Made by a program: the position numbers and the translations under genes
DNA from: Isochrysis galbana
Taxonomy: Eukaryota; Haptophyta; Isochrysidales; Isochrysidaceae
Direction of reading: 5' to 3'
DNA length: 64,000 nt
Assembly (NCBI GenBank): GCA_018136815.1
Contig: CM030938.1
Coordinates: 2,563,915-2,627,914, forward strand
Notes under the pieces: model-generated
Database searches by the model: none
What the model saw: the letters and a program-made list of their open reading frames with translations, nothing else
Told to the model about the DNA's origin: nothing
Shown here: piece by piece, positions 8,976 through 18,892 of the stretch
Layout of the letters: every line of letters begins with the position of its first letter
Numbering within the stretch: position 1 is the stretch's first letter

Positions 8976-9425
8976 GTGTCACAGCTGGTGTCACGGCTTG
9001 TACTCGTCACTACGAAAATTGGCTTTGTTTGGTTTGGCCGCAAGCAATTTCTGCTCGATCTTGTCTCTACTCCTTCGTGGCTGTCGACCAACAACCAAAT
9101 TGCCGACATGATGACTAAGGCTGAGACTAAGGCTCTAGAAAAAGGGAAGTTCGTTTCGTTCCGCAACAAGCAACAAGTCGCTCGGATCATTTTAGCGACT
9201 TGTCGCGCTTCCGCATGTCCCACCGGTCAACCTGCAAACTCTCTTAGAGAGTTGTCAGGCCTCATGCCGTAGTGGAGCCATTACGCCTTTATCGGCCTAA
9301 TGAGAATCCTTCGTCGGCCTATGCGTCATCTCGCTTGAGCTCGATTCAGTCCTGACGTATGCTTGTACTTTCATTGGGAATGACGTCGGATGGGAAATAG
9401 GGATTCGCCTTTGGCGATGGGGGAG
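8976..9425 (+). mobile_element. 3' terminal fragment of a Copia retrotransposon
   Basis: The frame at 8976-9272 encodes the last part of Copia RNase H, with STNNQIADMMTKAETKALEK corresponding to the usual ...QxADxxTKxL motif. Non-coding sequence follows to a purine tract (gcgatgggggag) directly before the LTR at 9426, in the position of a polypurine tract. The upstream pol and gag regions are missing. Its orientation is opposite to the Copia remnant at 7436-8116. Confidence 0.8.
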
Positions 9426-9594
9426 TGTCAGGGTTTTCTTGTTGTCCTAGTTTAATCCTAGTGCTGAGGGACTTTTCCTCATCGGCAACGGAGCCCCTCC
9501 CCCGCGATGGGGGCATGGCTCGTCCGCTGTATGTGGCTAGAGAGGCTAGGGAGGCTAGTCAACAAGACCTCTTACAAGACTACAATTTCTAACG
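9426..9594 (+). repeat. LTR of the Copia family (3' LTR)
   Basis: It starts tgtcagggttttcttgttgt and ends ctacaatttctaacg. Copies with the same ends lie at 29046-29221 and 40999-41171, both flanked by 5-bp duplications. A partial copy ends at 47339. The common right end aacg, after which all copies diverge, sets the boundary. Confidence 0.75.
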
Positions 9595-9943
9595 CCCTGA
9601 CACTATCTACGGCTATACTCAACTACAGTAGTAGTATGCACTATGCTAGCCGCTCACAGCTGCTCCCGCGTAGTAGCCGCGCGGGAGCGAGCGAGGGGGA
9701 CGGAGTACCGCGCGCTCTCTCATCGCCAACTCTCCCCCGTCCGGCTTGTTGCTCTCTTCCTCCTCCTCCCTCTCCTTCCCTTCCTTTCTCACCCCCTCGC
9801 CCCCCCCCTCTCTTTCACCCACCTCGCCCCTTGCCTCTCTCTCTCTCTCCGCTCTCGTGCTCACAGCACTTGGCTGCGCCCGCCCCCCCCTTCCTCCCCC
9901 CCCTTTCTGCTTGGTGCACCCCTCTCAACGCCCTCGCCTGGAA

Positions 9944-12900
9944 ATGGTCGATGCGTATGCGCCCGAGCCGCTCCGCTCTATCTGCGCGCAGCTCCGGCGG
10001 GCGGACGGGGCGCTCGGCCATGCAGCGAAGGAGCTCCTCCCAGACCATACTTTCCCACATGGCAGTGGTGCCACGGCACTGATCCCTGCATTATGTGCCG
10101 TCTGCCTCCTGCTGGAGCCCACGTTCGACTACCCTGAGTCTGGCAGCGGGTGGGTTTCGTGTGCTCTTCGCGTTGCCCTCTTATTCCTTAGATCTCCGAG
10201 GCGTGATGTTGCACATCTAGCTGCGAGCTCTACGTCATGTCCACATGGGGCCAAGGAGGCGGGCATGCATGCGTGGCTCCAAGAAGTGCGGTCTTTGGCA
10301 TCGCGGCTGTTACAGGTGCTGGTCGACCGATGCAGCCACAGGCGCGAGTCTCATGGCGGTAGTCCTTATGGCTCGACATGTCGCTCCGGGACACTAAGAT
10401 ACATCCTGCTGAAAGCAAACTACGACGTCGCCTGTAGCTTTGCGGCATATGCAGCTTGGACCTCTGGCGTGCAGGAGGCAGTTGAGAGTTGTGGCTCTGG
10501 CTGCATCATCAGCCGCTGGGCGTTTGCATTTGCACACCTTCGCTCTCAAATGCCTGCCTGGTACGAACAGCGCGCTCGGCCATCTCAAGAGCCGTACGGT
10601 TGCCGCCCACATCCACATGCGGCAACAGACCGACATGATTGCCGCAACGACGAGCATCATGCCCCTTCTCTTCCAGAATGGGCATTGTCGCCTGCCATTC
10701 CATGTGTTGCCCATAAGCGCTCTATCAGCGAGTGGGAGACCGTGAACATCCTGCAGACCCTCGATGCCCAAATCGTCACGTTGTCCCGTCTGCTGATGGG
10801 AGCCGCTTCCGGGCCCTCACATCAGTGCGCCTTTGTTTCGGACGCCCCACAGATGCGATCGGACTACTCTGCTGTGGGAGCGATGCACTGGCTGACATCC
10901 CTTCTCCCGCGTGCAGCAGCGCTGGGCTGCAGTGCTCGTGAAGCAGCATCACCACCCTCAGCCGAACAGCTGCTTCTCCCATCCATGCGCACGATGCGTG
11001 GCCCTGCGTGGGCCACGGCTCTCCACATGGCTGCCATCGAGATTGCCCATTGGCGCCCGTTGGCACCAGGGCAGCATGCCTACAGAGGGAGGCAACAGCA
11101 ACAATTGTTTAAGCTTCCCTCACGGGTGCCCCAGTACCATTTGGAATCGCGAGAAGATCGGCTTGGCTCCACGCCGCAAATGCCAAGCAAGGGGCTTTGG
11201 GCGCCAGTCGTTGGAGAGATGCCGCGTGCCGCCAAGAACAAGGATGCATTCGAGTGGGGAGAAGAAGGGGACATTGATTTCGAACTGACGCCGATTTCGG
11301 AGTCGGCGCAGAAACCAACCTCTCGCTTGGGCCTTGCGGAAAAGGTGGCTGACATGGAGCAGGCTGCACAAGACGCAATCCTATGCGCCGCATGTTTTGC
11401 CCATATGACGAGCATAGTAGCTTTGAGCGATGCCGTTGCTCGTGCTCCGGCTACATTTGGTGACCTCGCCGCGGTTTCCACACCGGAGAGGAGTAAGTCA
11501 GATATATTCTCGGGCGCGTTTGCTGCATCAGGAGTCTCACATCCTGATGAGGCTGACGGCCAACCACTGAAGCGCGAATTCCCGGGCTTGCTGACCGAAG
11601 ATGGCAACAAACGCTTGCGTATCGACGGGGCGGTTTCGGGCGAGATCGAATCGCCCGTCTATCGAGCGCATGGTCGCACGATGGGTACGACATCCGCTTC
11701 GGAGGCAATGGATGATTCTATGGAGTTGGAGGCCTGTGCCGAGCTTTTCTCTGACTCCTCAAACTTTCGGCACAGTGGCATTGATCTTTTCTACGATGTC
11801 GCCCAAACAACCGGTGGAGCTTTCTCTCAGTTTCTTGTGCACGAGGCTCGTGTGATCGCACAGCAACAGCTGGAGCGCTCTCTCGAAGCAAGCGCTGCTG
11901 GACATGCCAGCTCAGCGAGTTGCTCTCAGCCACTGAATCAGGCTGGATCGACAGGGCTGCCATCGGTAGGGGTGGATGTGTCTGGCATCCTATACCACGT
12001 TGCCGCGCACTGCGCAGTCTTCAATAGGCAAAATCAACCAACTGAGGCTGAGCGCACGGCTATCTCAGCTGCAGCAGATGGCCACGTGGATATGTCTTCG
12101 CCTGACATTACGGTTAGAGATGATAGGGTCTCAACTTCTAAGCTCGTTGTTCAAGGTGCGGACGAAGCGATTAAGCCGGCCAAAGATGAGGCGCACGGGC
12201 CGCGAGGCGTTCGCATGGGTCGTGGCAGCGAGCGAAATGTCATCATCGATGCCTCGCTTCTCCCTATTGCGGCGCTTCGATTGCGGTGTTTGCAGAAGGA
12301 GCTGGTGATGACGTGGGGTATGGAATCCAGTCTAACCGTGTGGCCGGCACGTGGCGCATGGGGTGAATATTGGAGTCGGACTATTGCTCGCTGTGACAAG
12401 GCAGCGAGCACGCACAATGGCCATAGTGGCCATAGCCGCACCCATCCCTCGAAGAGGCTGCTCGAGGACGGCGCTCTTTTTTTCCTTGATAGCCGGTCTC
12501 CATTGTTCGCGGTGCTGCCGCCCACCGAGTCATCGCGAGCTGTTCACGCCGTGAGAACGGAACTTCAAGGATATGGCGAGACCACTTTCAGCTCAACGCG
12601 AACAGCACTCTCTCCATTCCTACAAGCTGGCGAAAAAGCAGCAACCGCAAAAGAGGTCGCACGACAGTCTCGTCTATTGTCACAGGGGTCGAGATCAGCC
12701 AGTTCACATGCCGAATGTATTGAGATTGAGCGGCGGGCCGTGGACTGTTGCAGAGCGGCAGAGGTAGCTGCTGAGTCTCTTTGTGCTAAGGCAACCTTAG
12801 TGCGGCATGCATGTGCCATGAGCTTCACATCGACGCAAAAGCTGGTCGATCTTTTGGTGGTTGGGCTCCAAGGTGGTAGCAAGCCACTTCCGCTATCGCT

Positions 12901-15900
12901 GCTGCTCAATCTGAGCGTCTACTGCCGAACGCGACTCGAATCTTATCTTGCTAGAGCAATTCAGCAAGAGCTCAACCCTAAGCGCATCCCAGTTGACGAA
13001 CGTGCTGCCCATCAGCGCGGCCAACACGTCCACAGCTCGTCTCACCATACGCGGGCGCCCCTTTGCTCTCTCCTCGAATCCTACGCTCGCCTCCTTCTCA
13101 CGATGCCGCAGACGCTCGGCAAGCTAGTGCATAAGCTGAGCGAATCCGAGGGTTTGTCGTGCTCTCGACAGTGGGCGGCCCTCTTTGATCTATTGACGTA
13201 CCGGCTACGATGGCTCCTGACGCGCCCCGGGTTCGAACGGCATGGATGGGGATTACTGAAGATAGCAGCAGGAGTGCTTGAGCGCACGCGTTGTCACGAG
13301 GCACACGGCGCCGCCGAGGCCCTTGTGTCCATGCTCGTGTCGACAGCCGCCTCTGGCCACTGCCTTGTTGTTGCAGTGCATCCGATCGGCATCCTCGTCA
13401 AAGCTGCGCACAGACATGGCCAGCCACCTGAGAAGCTCGCCACCGCTCACAGGACGTGCGCCTTTCTCCAGCCAATCGCAATCGCACTCCTTTCGACTGA
13501 CCGGAGGCTCAAGGCCCTACATCCGCCAGGCTGTACCGCTCGCGATAGCCTCGACCACATCGGACGGTCTGCGTCAGAGATGGCTCGCTTCTGCATTCGG
13601 GTTGCTGAAGCCAACACCGCTGATGCAAGTGGTGATGGTTGCCTGTGGGATCTTGTCGATGGTCAAGCATCCATTAGAGCGCTCCGCGACTTCCTCTTCT
13701 CCCGGACGGATACCCTCCCGCCTCAACAGCACCTGCCTGCCGCCGTTGGTTTGTCGCGAACGTTGGGATTGCACTGCCAGCTCACCCGTGCGCTCATCGA
13801 GGAAGTTGAGTCGCGGGTCTTCAGTGGTGCCGATGCGGAGGGTTCGCCAACATTATCTGCAGTGAGACTACTTGCTTCGACGCGCACACGACTCTCCGCG
13901 CTGCTGCATCGCACCGACGGCGCGAGCCTCACTGGCTTTCCGCCACAACAGCTTGGTGCGGTTGCAGCTGCGGCCGTTGACTTTACTCTTCGTGATTCCG
14001 ATCCAACCCATCTCGAGCGGCGCGTGAACGCGCTCGCTGAGGTCGCCCTCTTTGGCGAGGAGTCGGGATGGAGTGAGTTGTCCGGTCATGTTGGCAGCTC
14101 TACTAACACAGTATCGCCGAGTGTCCCCTCGGTAGTATCTGCGCCACCACCCACCCGTGTAGGGTCGGACAGCGGCTTCGATATGTGCCTACTGAAACTT
14201 GAGCATGTGGTCCTCTCTCTCGCCTTTCGGTTGCCTTCTAGTCATGGGAACGCCGGAGGCAACAACCGCTCTCATGCGGACGACGAGAAGAGAAGCACTG
14301 ATGCAGCACAAGCATACACGGCATTGGTGGCTTTGGGCCAGCTCCTCCTCAGATCTCCTGCTATCGCGCGGCACTTGCGTGCCTTCCTCGAAATACCATT
14401 CCCACCACCGCCCATCAGTATGGCCACCAAAGAAAGCACAGGAATGCGTGCCGTCAGCGGATCCATAGTTTGGCCTTGGATTCGCAACGCTGACGGCTTG
14501 GGGGCATTTTGGATGTATGATGACGAACGCGCCGCACGCGTCGCATCCATGTATAGCCAGCCACTTGATGCCAGCGATCTCGATACTGACGGCGATAGAG
14601 GCATGGGTGATGGAGGCAACAAATCGGGCTCTAGGCGAGGGAGCGGCCATTGTTCACTCAGAGCTCGAGTATACTCCTGCGTAACCTTGAGACTGCTCCC
14701 AGCACTTGACGTCGTGCTGGAACGGCTCATCGACGTTGCTGCACCTGGGGTGAACGCCGACGACAACGCTACGAGTGCGGCCATAGGGACTGGAAATAAA
14801 GGAAATGGCCGCTTTGGTGAAGTTAACCTAGGAGAGCGTAGTGTGAACAAGCAAGCCAAGGCAGGCTGCGGCTCGAAGGATGGCAGCACCGAAAGGAAGT
14901 CTTGTGGCGTAGCGGCGGCGCTCTTGAACAATCTTTTGCGCGCGTACCGCCCGCTGTATGCTCACCATCTGAGTCGGAGCGCCCTTGTCCTTTCGCTCCT
15001 TTCGCTGATGAAAGCGCACCCGCACGAGATGCCGCCAAGCACATCGCTACGAGTGCTTGCCCTTGCATGTCCACCTGAGGCAAAGTTCTTGGCATCCGCA
15101 GCCGCCTCGCCACCTTCAATGAGAGTCCGATCTGCTTCGATTGCGCGCAATCCTGCCGGGCAACATGCACAAGTCGAGGCGAAACCGGAAGTATCAGGTG
15201 AAGAAGTAGCCTCAGCATACTCGCATCAGGGGGCACCAAAACTCCCACCTCCGCGACGGCGCGGCGCGCTGTGGGGATGTACAGTTGCGTTCTCGCGTTA
15301 CGCTGCTCCCACATTTACGGAGGAAGAGGAGGCGATGCATCTCCTTTGGTGCGATAAGGCCGGCTGCGATGAGGACGCAGTCGATAGAAATGGTTGGGTC
15401 GAAACGGATGAAGAAACTGCTGCCGCTTTCGAGGATGCCTTCCGAAAGGCCATTCTTCGTGGAGGGTTCTCAGCCCAAAGGGCATTGGCCCCTGCGGGAT
15501 GGTCGTCGGACAAGTGCCTAGTTTATGTTTATTCGTGCGAGTTGCTCCACCGCACGTTATGCCGGCTCGCTGCCGCACAAGGTGGAGCACCGGTAGGAGT
15601 GCCCGAGGTGGCCTTTGAACTCCCATCAGAAGCTCAACGGGCTCTGATGACTGCTCGCATTGAACTTGCCGCTGTACCTGTACCCGGATCGCAATTAGGA
15701 GCCGCCATCGCCGCTGCAGCAATCCGATATTCCACGTGCACGGCGGCAGGTGCCGCGGCTCGTCTGGCGGCTCAAGGACAAGGTGGTGAGGCACAAGCCG
15801 CAGGTCTTCTCGCAGGTTGGCTCGTGGCACATTCCCAACCTGCCGTACGGGCCGCGGGGCTTGCAGAGGCGACACGCGAGCTTGTTGAAGCACTCGCACC

Positions 15901-16510
15901 ACCAGACCTTCCAAACATCTCAGGCGGTGAAGGAGCACAAAAAGCGGGGCATGCCCCTATGTTGACGAATAGTGAGGTTCCACGGCCGTCTGCACTAAGC
16001 AGTGGGGCGCTCTTCTTCCTGGACGGTCTATGGCGCGCCTCCTCTCCCCTTACAGCAGCCTATGATGCCAATGATCTTGTCAATACGCTGATGGCGGCGG
16101 CGAAGCGCGGGGGTGCCAACTCTGAAACTCAAGCCGGCCGTGTAGCCCCGACGAGCCCTACGGTCCCTCAGTCCTTTGCCAGCCTGGCCGCTTCAGTGAG
16201 CCCACCCATGTCTCCAAATCCTTTGTCACCACAATCGACAATGGCGAGTGTGGTGGGTCATCGGACGCGACTTGCGCTCGACTGGTCTACTATTGCCAGC
16301 GCTCCTGTGCTTCAGCGGCTAGCTGCAACCGTCGCGGCACCGTTGGCCAAAAGTGGCTCACAGTTCTCGACGAATACCTGCAAGGGCTACGCGACCGCTG
16401 CCAAGGTCGCGCAGGAAAAGTTGATCGGAACATTGGAGCAGCTGGGCAATGAGGTTCCCACCGCGTCAGCATCCCTCGAAAACCTCGTTGCGCATGTTTC
16501 ATCGCTCTAA
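9944..16510 (+). CDS. Large intronless protein of unknown function, 2188 aa
   Basis: The frame stays open for more than 6.7 kb. I start it at the first ATG after a long pyrimidine-rich leader, MVDAYAPEPLRSICAQLRR; no ATG precedes it in frame. Composition is Ala/Leu/Ser-rich with many predicted helices, typical of a helical scaffold. Acidic and disordered stretches occur around residues 430-480 (EWGEEGDIDFE) and 540-650. No signal peptide, membrane segment or catalytic motif was recognised. Large Mediator or Integrator-type scaffold subunits have this look, but no diagnostic motif supports such a name. Absence of introns over 6.5 kb contrasts with the split genes nearby. Confidence 0.8.
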   Translation: MVDAYAPEPLRSICAQLRRADGALGHAAKELLPDHTFPHGSGATALIPALCAVCLLLEPTFDYPESGSGWVSCALRVALLFLRSPRRDVAHLAASSTSCPHGAKEAGMHAWLQEVRSLASRLLQVLVDRCSHRRESHGGSPYGSTCRSGTLRYILLKANYDVACSFAAYAAWTSGVQEAVESCGSGCIISRWAFAFAHLRSQMPAWYEQRARPSQEPYGCRPHPHAATDRHDCRNDEHHAPSLPEWALSPAIPCVAHKRSISEWETVNILQTLDAQIVTLSRLLMGAASGPSHQCAFVSDAPQMRSDYSAVGAMHWLTSLLPRAAALGCSAREAASPPSAEQLLLPSMRTMRGPAWATALHMAAIEIAHWRPLAPGQHAYRGRQQQQLFKLPSRVPQYHLESREDRLGSTPQMPSKGLWAPVVGEMPRAAKNKDAFEWGEEGDIDFELTPISESAQKPTSRLGLAEKVADMEQAAQDAILCAACFAHMTSIVALSDAVARAPATFGDLAAVSTPERSKSDIFSGAFAASGVSHPDEADGQPLKREFPGLLTEDGNKRLRIDGAVSGEIESPVYRAHGRTMGTTSASEAMDDSMELEACAELFSDSSNFRHSGIDLFYDVAQTTGGAFSQFLVHEARVIAQQQLERSLEASAAGHASSASCSQPLNQAGSTGLPSVGVDVSGILYHVAAHCAVFNRQNQPTEAERTAISAAADGHVDMSSPDITVRDDRVSTSKLVVQGADEAIKPAKDEAHGPRGVRMGRGSERNVIIDASLLPIAALRLRCLQKELVMTWGMESSLTVWPARGAWGEYWSRTIARCDKAASTHNGHSGHSRTHPSKRLLEDGALFFLDSRSPLFAVLPPTESSRAVHAVRTELQGYGETTFSSTRTALSPFLQAGEKAATAKEVARQSRLLSQGSRSASSHAECIEIERRAVDCCRAAEVAAESLCAKATLVRHACAMSFTSTQKLVDLLVVGLQGGSKPLPLSLLLNLSVYCRTRLESYLARAIQQELNPKRIPVDERAAHQRGQHVHSSSHHTRAPLCSLLESYARLLLTMPQTLGKLVHKLSESEGLSCSRQWAALFDLLTYRLRWLLTRPGFERHGWGLLKIAAGVLERTRCHEAHGAAEALVSMLVSTAASGHCLVVAVHPIGILVKAAHRHGQPPEKLATAHRTCAFLQPIAIALLSTDRRLKALHPPGCTARDSLDHIGRSASEMARFCIRVAEANTADASGDGCLWDLVDGQASIRALRDFLFSRTDTLPPQQHLPAAVGLSRTLGLHCQLTRALIEEVESRVFSGADAEGSPTLSAVRLLASTRTRLSALLHRTDGASLTGFPPQQLGAVAAAAVDFTLRDSDPTHLERRVNALAEVALFGEESGWSELSGHVGSSTNTVSPSVPSVVSAPPPTRVGSDSGFDMCLLKLEHVVLSLAFRLPSSHGNAGGNNRSHADDEKRSTDAAQAYTALVALGQLLLRSPAIARHLRAFLEIPFPPPPISMATKESTGMRAVSGSIVWPWIRNADGLGAFWMYDDERAARVASMYSQPLDASDLDTDGDRGMGDGGNKSGSRRGSGHCSLRARVYSCVTLRLLPALDVVLERLIDVAAPGVNADDNATSAAIGTGNKGNGRFGEVNLGERSVNKQAKAGCGSKDGSTERKSCGVAAALLNNLLRAYRPLYAHHLSRSALVLSLLSLMKAHPHEMPPSTSLRVLALACPPEAKFLASAAASPPSMRVRSASIARNPAGQHAQVEAKPEVSGEEVASAYSHQGAPKLPPPRRRGALWGCTVAFSRYAAPTFTEEEEAMHLLWCDKAGCDEDAVDRNGWVETDEETAAAFEDAFRKAILRGGFSAQRALAPAGWSSDKCLVYVYSCELLHRTLCRLAAAQGGAPVGVPEVAFELPSEAQRALMTARIELAAVPVPGSQLGAAIAAAAIRYSTCTAAGAAARLAAQGQGGEAQAAGLLAGWLVAHSQPAVRAAGLAEATRELVEALAPPDLPNISGGEGAQKAGHAPMLTNSEVPRPSALSSGALFFLDGLWRASSPLTAAYDANDLVNTLMAAAKRGGANSETQAGRVAPTSPTVPQSFASLAASVSPPMSPNPLSPQSTMASVVGHRTRLALDWSTIASAPVLQRLAATVAAPLAKSGSQFSTNTCKGYATAAKVAQEKLIGTLEQLGNEVPTASASLENLVAHVSSL

Positions 16511-17548
16511 TGAGAGCTTTGGGAGAGACATGTTCTTTGCTCTCGGTCAAGCGCTCAGCGCATCCAAGTGCGTGACCCAGCCTAGGCCTGCCTCCTATGG
16601 TGGGCGAGAGGTAAGATTCATTCATTGTGTCAAGATCCCTGCAACGACACAGATGCCACGCGCGAGAGTGGTCGGTCCAATGTGGCGTCTGCGAGGGATG
16701 GCTCTTGTCTTAGAAGCCCGTTCCGCCGCTCTGCTCTATTATGGCCTACCGATTGCCAACACATGCGCAACGAGTTCCCATTGTATGCGCCCGTGTTCAC
16801 GTCGTTTGCGGTGTTGCCCACGCCCCATTCCCATGATAAGTGTTGTGCCCATGGTACTTTCTCATGCTGGTTGGCATGAGTAGCTTCGTGTGCCAGCGCG
16901 CTCTCCTTACGCGCCATCTAAGCCTCGTGGGGTCACGAATAGGTTCTTCGCTCCTTGCTCGACTCCCAAGAACCCACTTTTGCTGTCTGTGCGATGAGGA
17001 CGCCAAGATTCAAGGCACTTGCACTTTTATAGGTGCCTTAGGAAGCTCTTCTCCCCTATCCCTACTAGCACGTTGCAGTCGCCACAAGCTCGTAGCGGCT
17101 CTCACGATCACAAGAATTGCAAATTGAACTTTTTGCAATATTCTCAACTCAACTTACTTTTTAGTTGGTTGCCATGGAGAGCGCCGCCGACCCCCTCCTC
17201 TCTCCTCTCCTTCGGGCTTCCCCCGCGACATCGGGGCAGTGGCGCTGAGGTGGGCCTTCGGCCGAAACGGACCTTCGGGGGATCCCGGCGGGGAACCTAC
17301 TTTTATAAGTGGGGGTCAATGGGGGCCTCGCGCCCCCCTCTCTCCATCGCGGACACCCCCCGGGGTGGGACCGTACACTCAACCCCAGCCCCTGCCCTTT
17401 GGCAGGGGCAGGGCACTCATCATTTCTGCCCAGACCCTCAGGGGGCGCGGGCCGCGAGCCGCACTCCCACGCCCGCATTGGGCCTGCCCTCGAGCTGACT
17501 CCCCCCCTGTCCCTGGTCGCCAGGCATACAGGGGCCTTTGGGAGGCTC
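16511..17548. other. Intergenic; 3' flank of the large gene, no gene recognised
   Basis: Short frames on both strands have no recognisable motif. From about 17160 the sequence is GC-rich and merges into the dispersed repeat beginning at 17549. Confidence 0.4.
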
Positions 17549-18022
17549 CCATGGCCAGCGAGGCGAGCGTGGGAGAGGCAGGGGGGGCCAGGGGCTGAGC
17601 CCCAGCCTCCACTGCCCCCTGAGCTGCCCTTGCTGGCCCTCTGGGAGCCCCCACAGGACCTCTGAGAGCAGGTCAGGGCGCGCCGCATGGCGACGCGCCG
17701 CAGGGACTTCGAGGGGTGAGAGTGGAGAGAGGGAGAGGGGGGGATTTGCACCCCCCCCGATGGAGTGCGGTTAGAAACAGGCCCCGTTTGCGTTAGCAAA
17801 CGGGTAGGGGGCGGCCGGCGACAGGCGGGAGAGAGAAGGGAGTGGCTCAAGTTCGAGGAGAGTATCCTGAAGGTGGCACAGGCTACTCGACTCGCAGTCA
17901 TTTATTTCTCGAGAACTGCTCACGGCGCGAGCTGGAAGGGCCGATCCTCTTTGTTGACGAGAGGTTCCTCCCCCCCCCCCCCGGTGCTTTTTCCCGGAGG
18001 GTCGCCCGACGTAGGTCGGTCC
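17549..18022 (+). repeat. Dispersed repeat (copy 2)
   Basis: It matches 8207-8707 along most of its length, including the hairpin cccgtttgc-gtta-gcaaacggg, whose stem is unchanged while the loop differs, and the ctcgag/C-tract/gacgtaggtcggtccgcc end. Confidence 0.7.
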
Positions 18023-18030
18023 GCCGCCGC

Positions 18031-18445
18031 CGCGGGTCGAAGTTGGGCTCTCTATCCCTTGGCGATTTTAGCGTTGAGCGTCTTCATAGTTTTTGTGATA
18101 ATTACGTACACGTTCAAGTCCATGAAATCATAGAAGTATTGTATTGCGGTGCGTACAGAACCAGGCTGTATCGACCGTGTTTGCTGGTGATGACCATGGC
18201 TTCGTAATGCGCTGCGAGAGGCGCGCTTGAAGGCCATCGATAAAATTATACCGGAGGGGGCCCGTTGTATATTTCAGCGCGGCTGTCAGAGGCCTGAAAT
18301 TGAGTATTTTTCGAAAATTTTGCCGGAGGACCCCGGATTTTTTTTGCTGATCTCTCATACCAGAACCTATAGGGAGCTTATTTAGGTCCTCGTTTGCCCA
18401 TTACCGATGGTGCCCTTCGCACCCCCCTAGTGAGTGACCGGGCTA
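18031..18445 (+). mobile_element. DNA-transposon terminus ending tagtgagtgaccgggcta
   Basis: About 415 bp is the inverted counterpart of 37335-37748. Both run from gcgggtcgaagttggg (the edge of the 204-bp satellite) through a moderately AT-rich core to the end ctagtgagtgaccgggcta. Here only about 16 bp of satellite sequence remains at the inner edge. Confidence 0.7.
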
Positions 18446-18663
18446 ACAAAAGCATAAACTCAAAAGGCCTGCCCGGACCCCACACTCCGAACCAGGCCTT
18501 AGGTAGTGTACCAAGGCCGGACCCCGGAAGCCGAAGAAAAAGGAAAGAAGGGGGGCATGGAAAGAGGTTGAGGGAGGGAAGTTAAGGGCGGTGTTAGAAG
18601 CAAGGGGAAGTCTCGTAACTAGTAGGTGTGTAGCCCAGAATCTTCAGATGTTTTTTTTTGGTG
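18446..18663 (+). mobile_element. LINE type A 3' end fragment
   Basis: It matches the reverse complement of 3341-3560: the accccacactccgaaccaggc segment, ccaaggccggaccccggaag, a purine-rich part, and the closing gtagcccagaatcttcagatg with a T-run. It is a 5'-truncated copy in plus orientation. Confidence 0.75.
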
Positions 18664-18892
18664 CCGTTGACGTTGCACTTCTGAAAGCCCCTTGCCTTCG
18701 TCTTCCTCGAAGCGCCCATGCCCCCCACCCCCCCACCCCTCTCTCTGCTCTCTGCCTCTGCGGCCGGCCGCCCCGCGAGATCTACGCACTTTCTCTCGCT
18801 CGCCTCCCCCCCCCCCCCCCCCCCCCCCCCGCCCCCGGTTACGCCCGCCAAGAAATCCTTTGGAACCACCTTACAACAGCTGGTGTGAACAC

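Noticed and set aside
9426..9602. LTR ending at an inverted tgtcaggg...ccctgaca pair
   Set aside because: The two solo LTRs with target duplications and all other copies diverge right after aacg, so the ccctgaca is flanking sequence.
9746..9943. N-terminal extension of the 2188-aa frame
   Set aside because: It begins at a non-ATG codon and encodes a pyrimidine-tract translation (Ser/Pro/Leu runs); the first ATG is at 9944.
13220..13240. tRNA-like B box (ggttcgaac)
   Set aside because: It lies within the long open frame and no acceptor stem or A box is found around it.
9944..16510. Naming the large protein as a Mediator subunit (MED12-like)
   Set aside because: Only size and helical composition suggest it; no diagnostic motif was seen.
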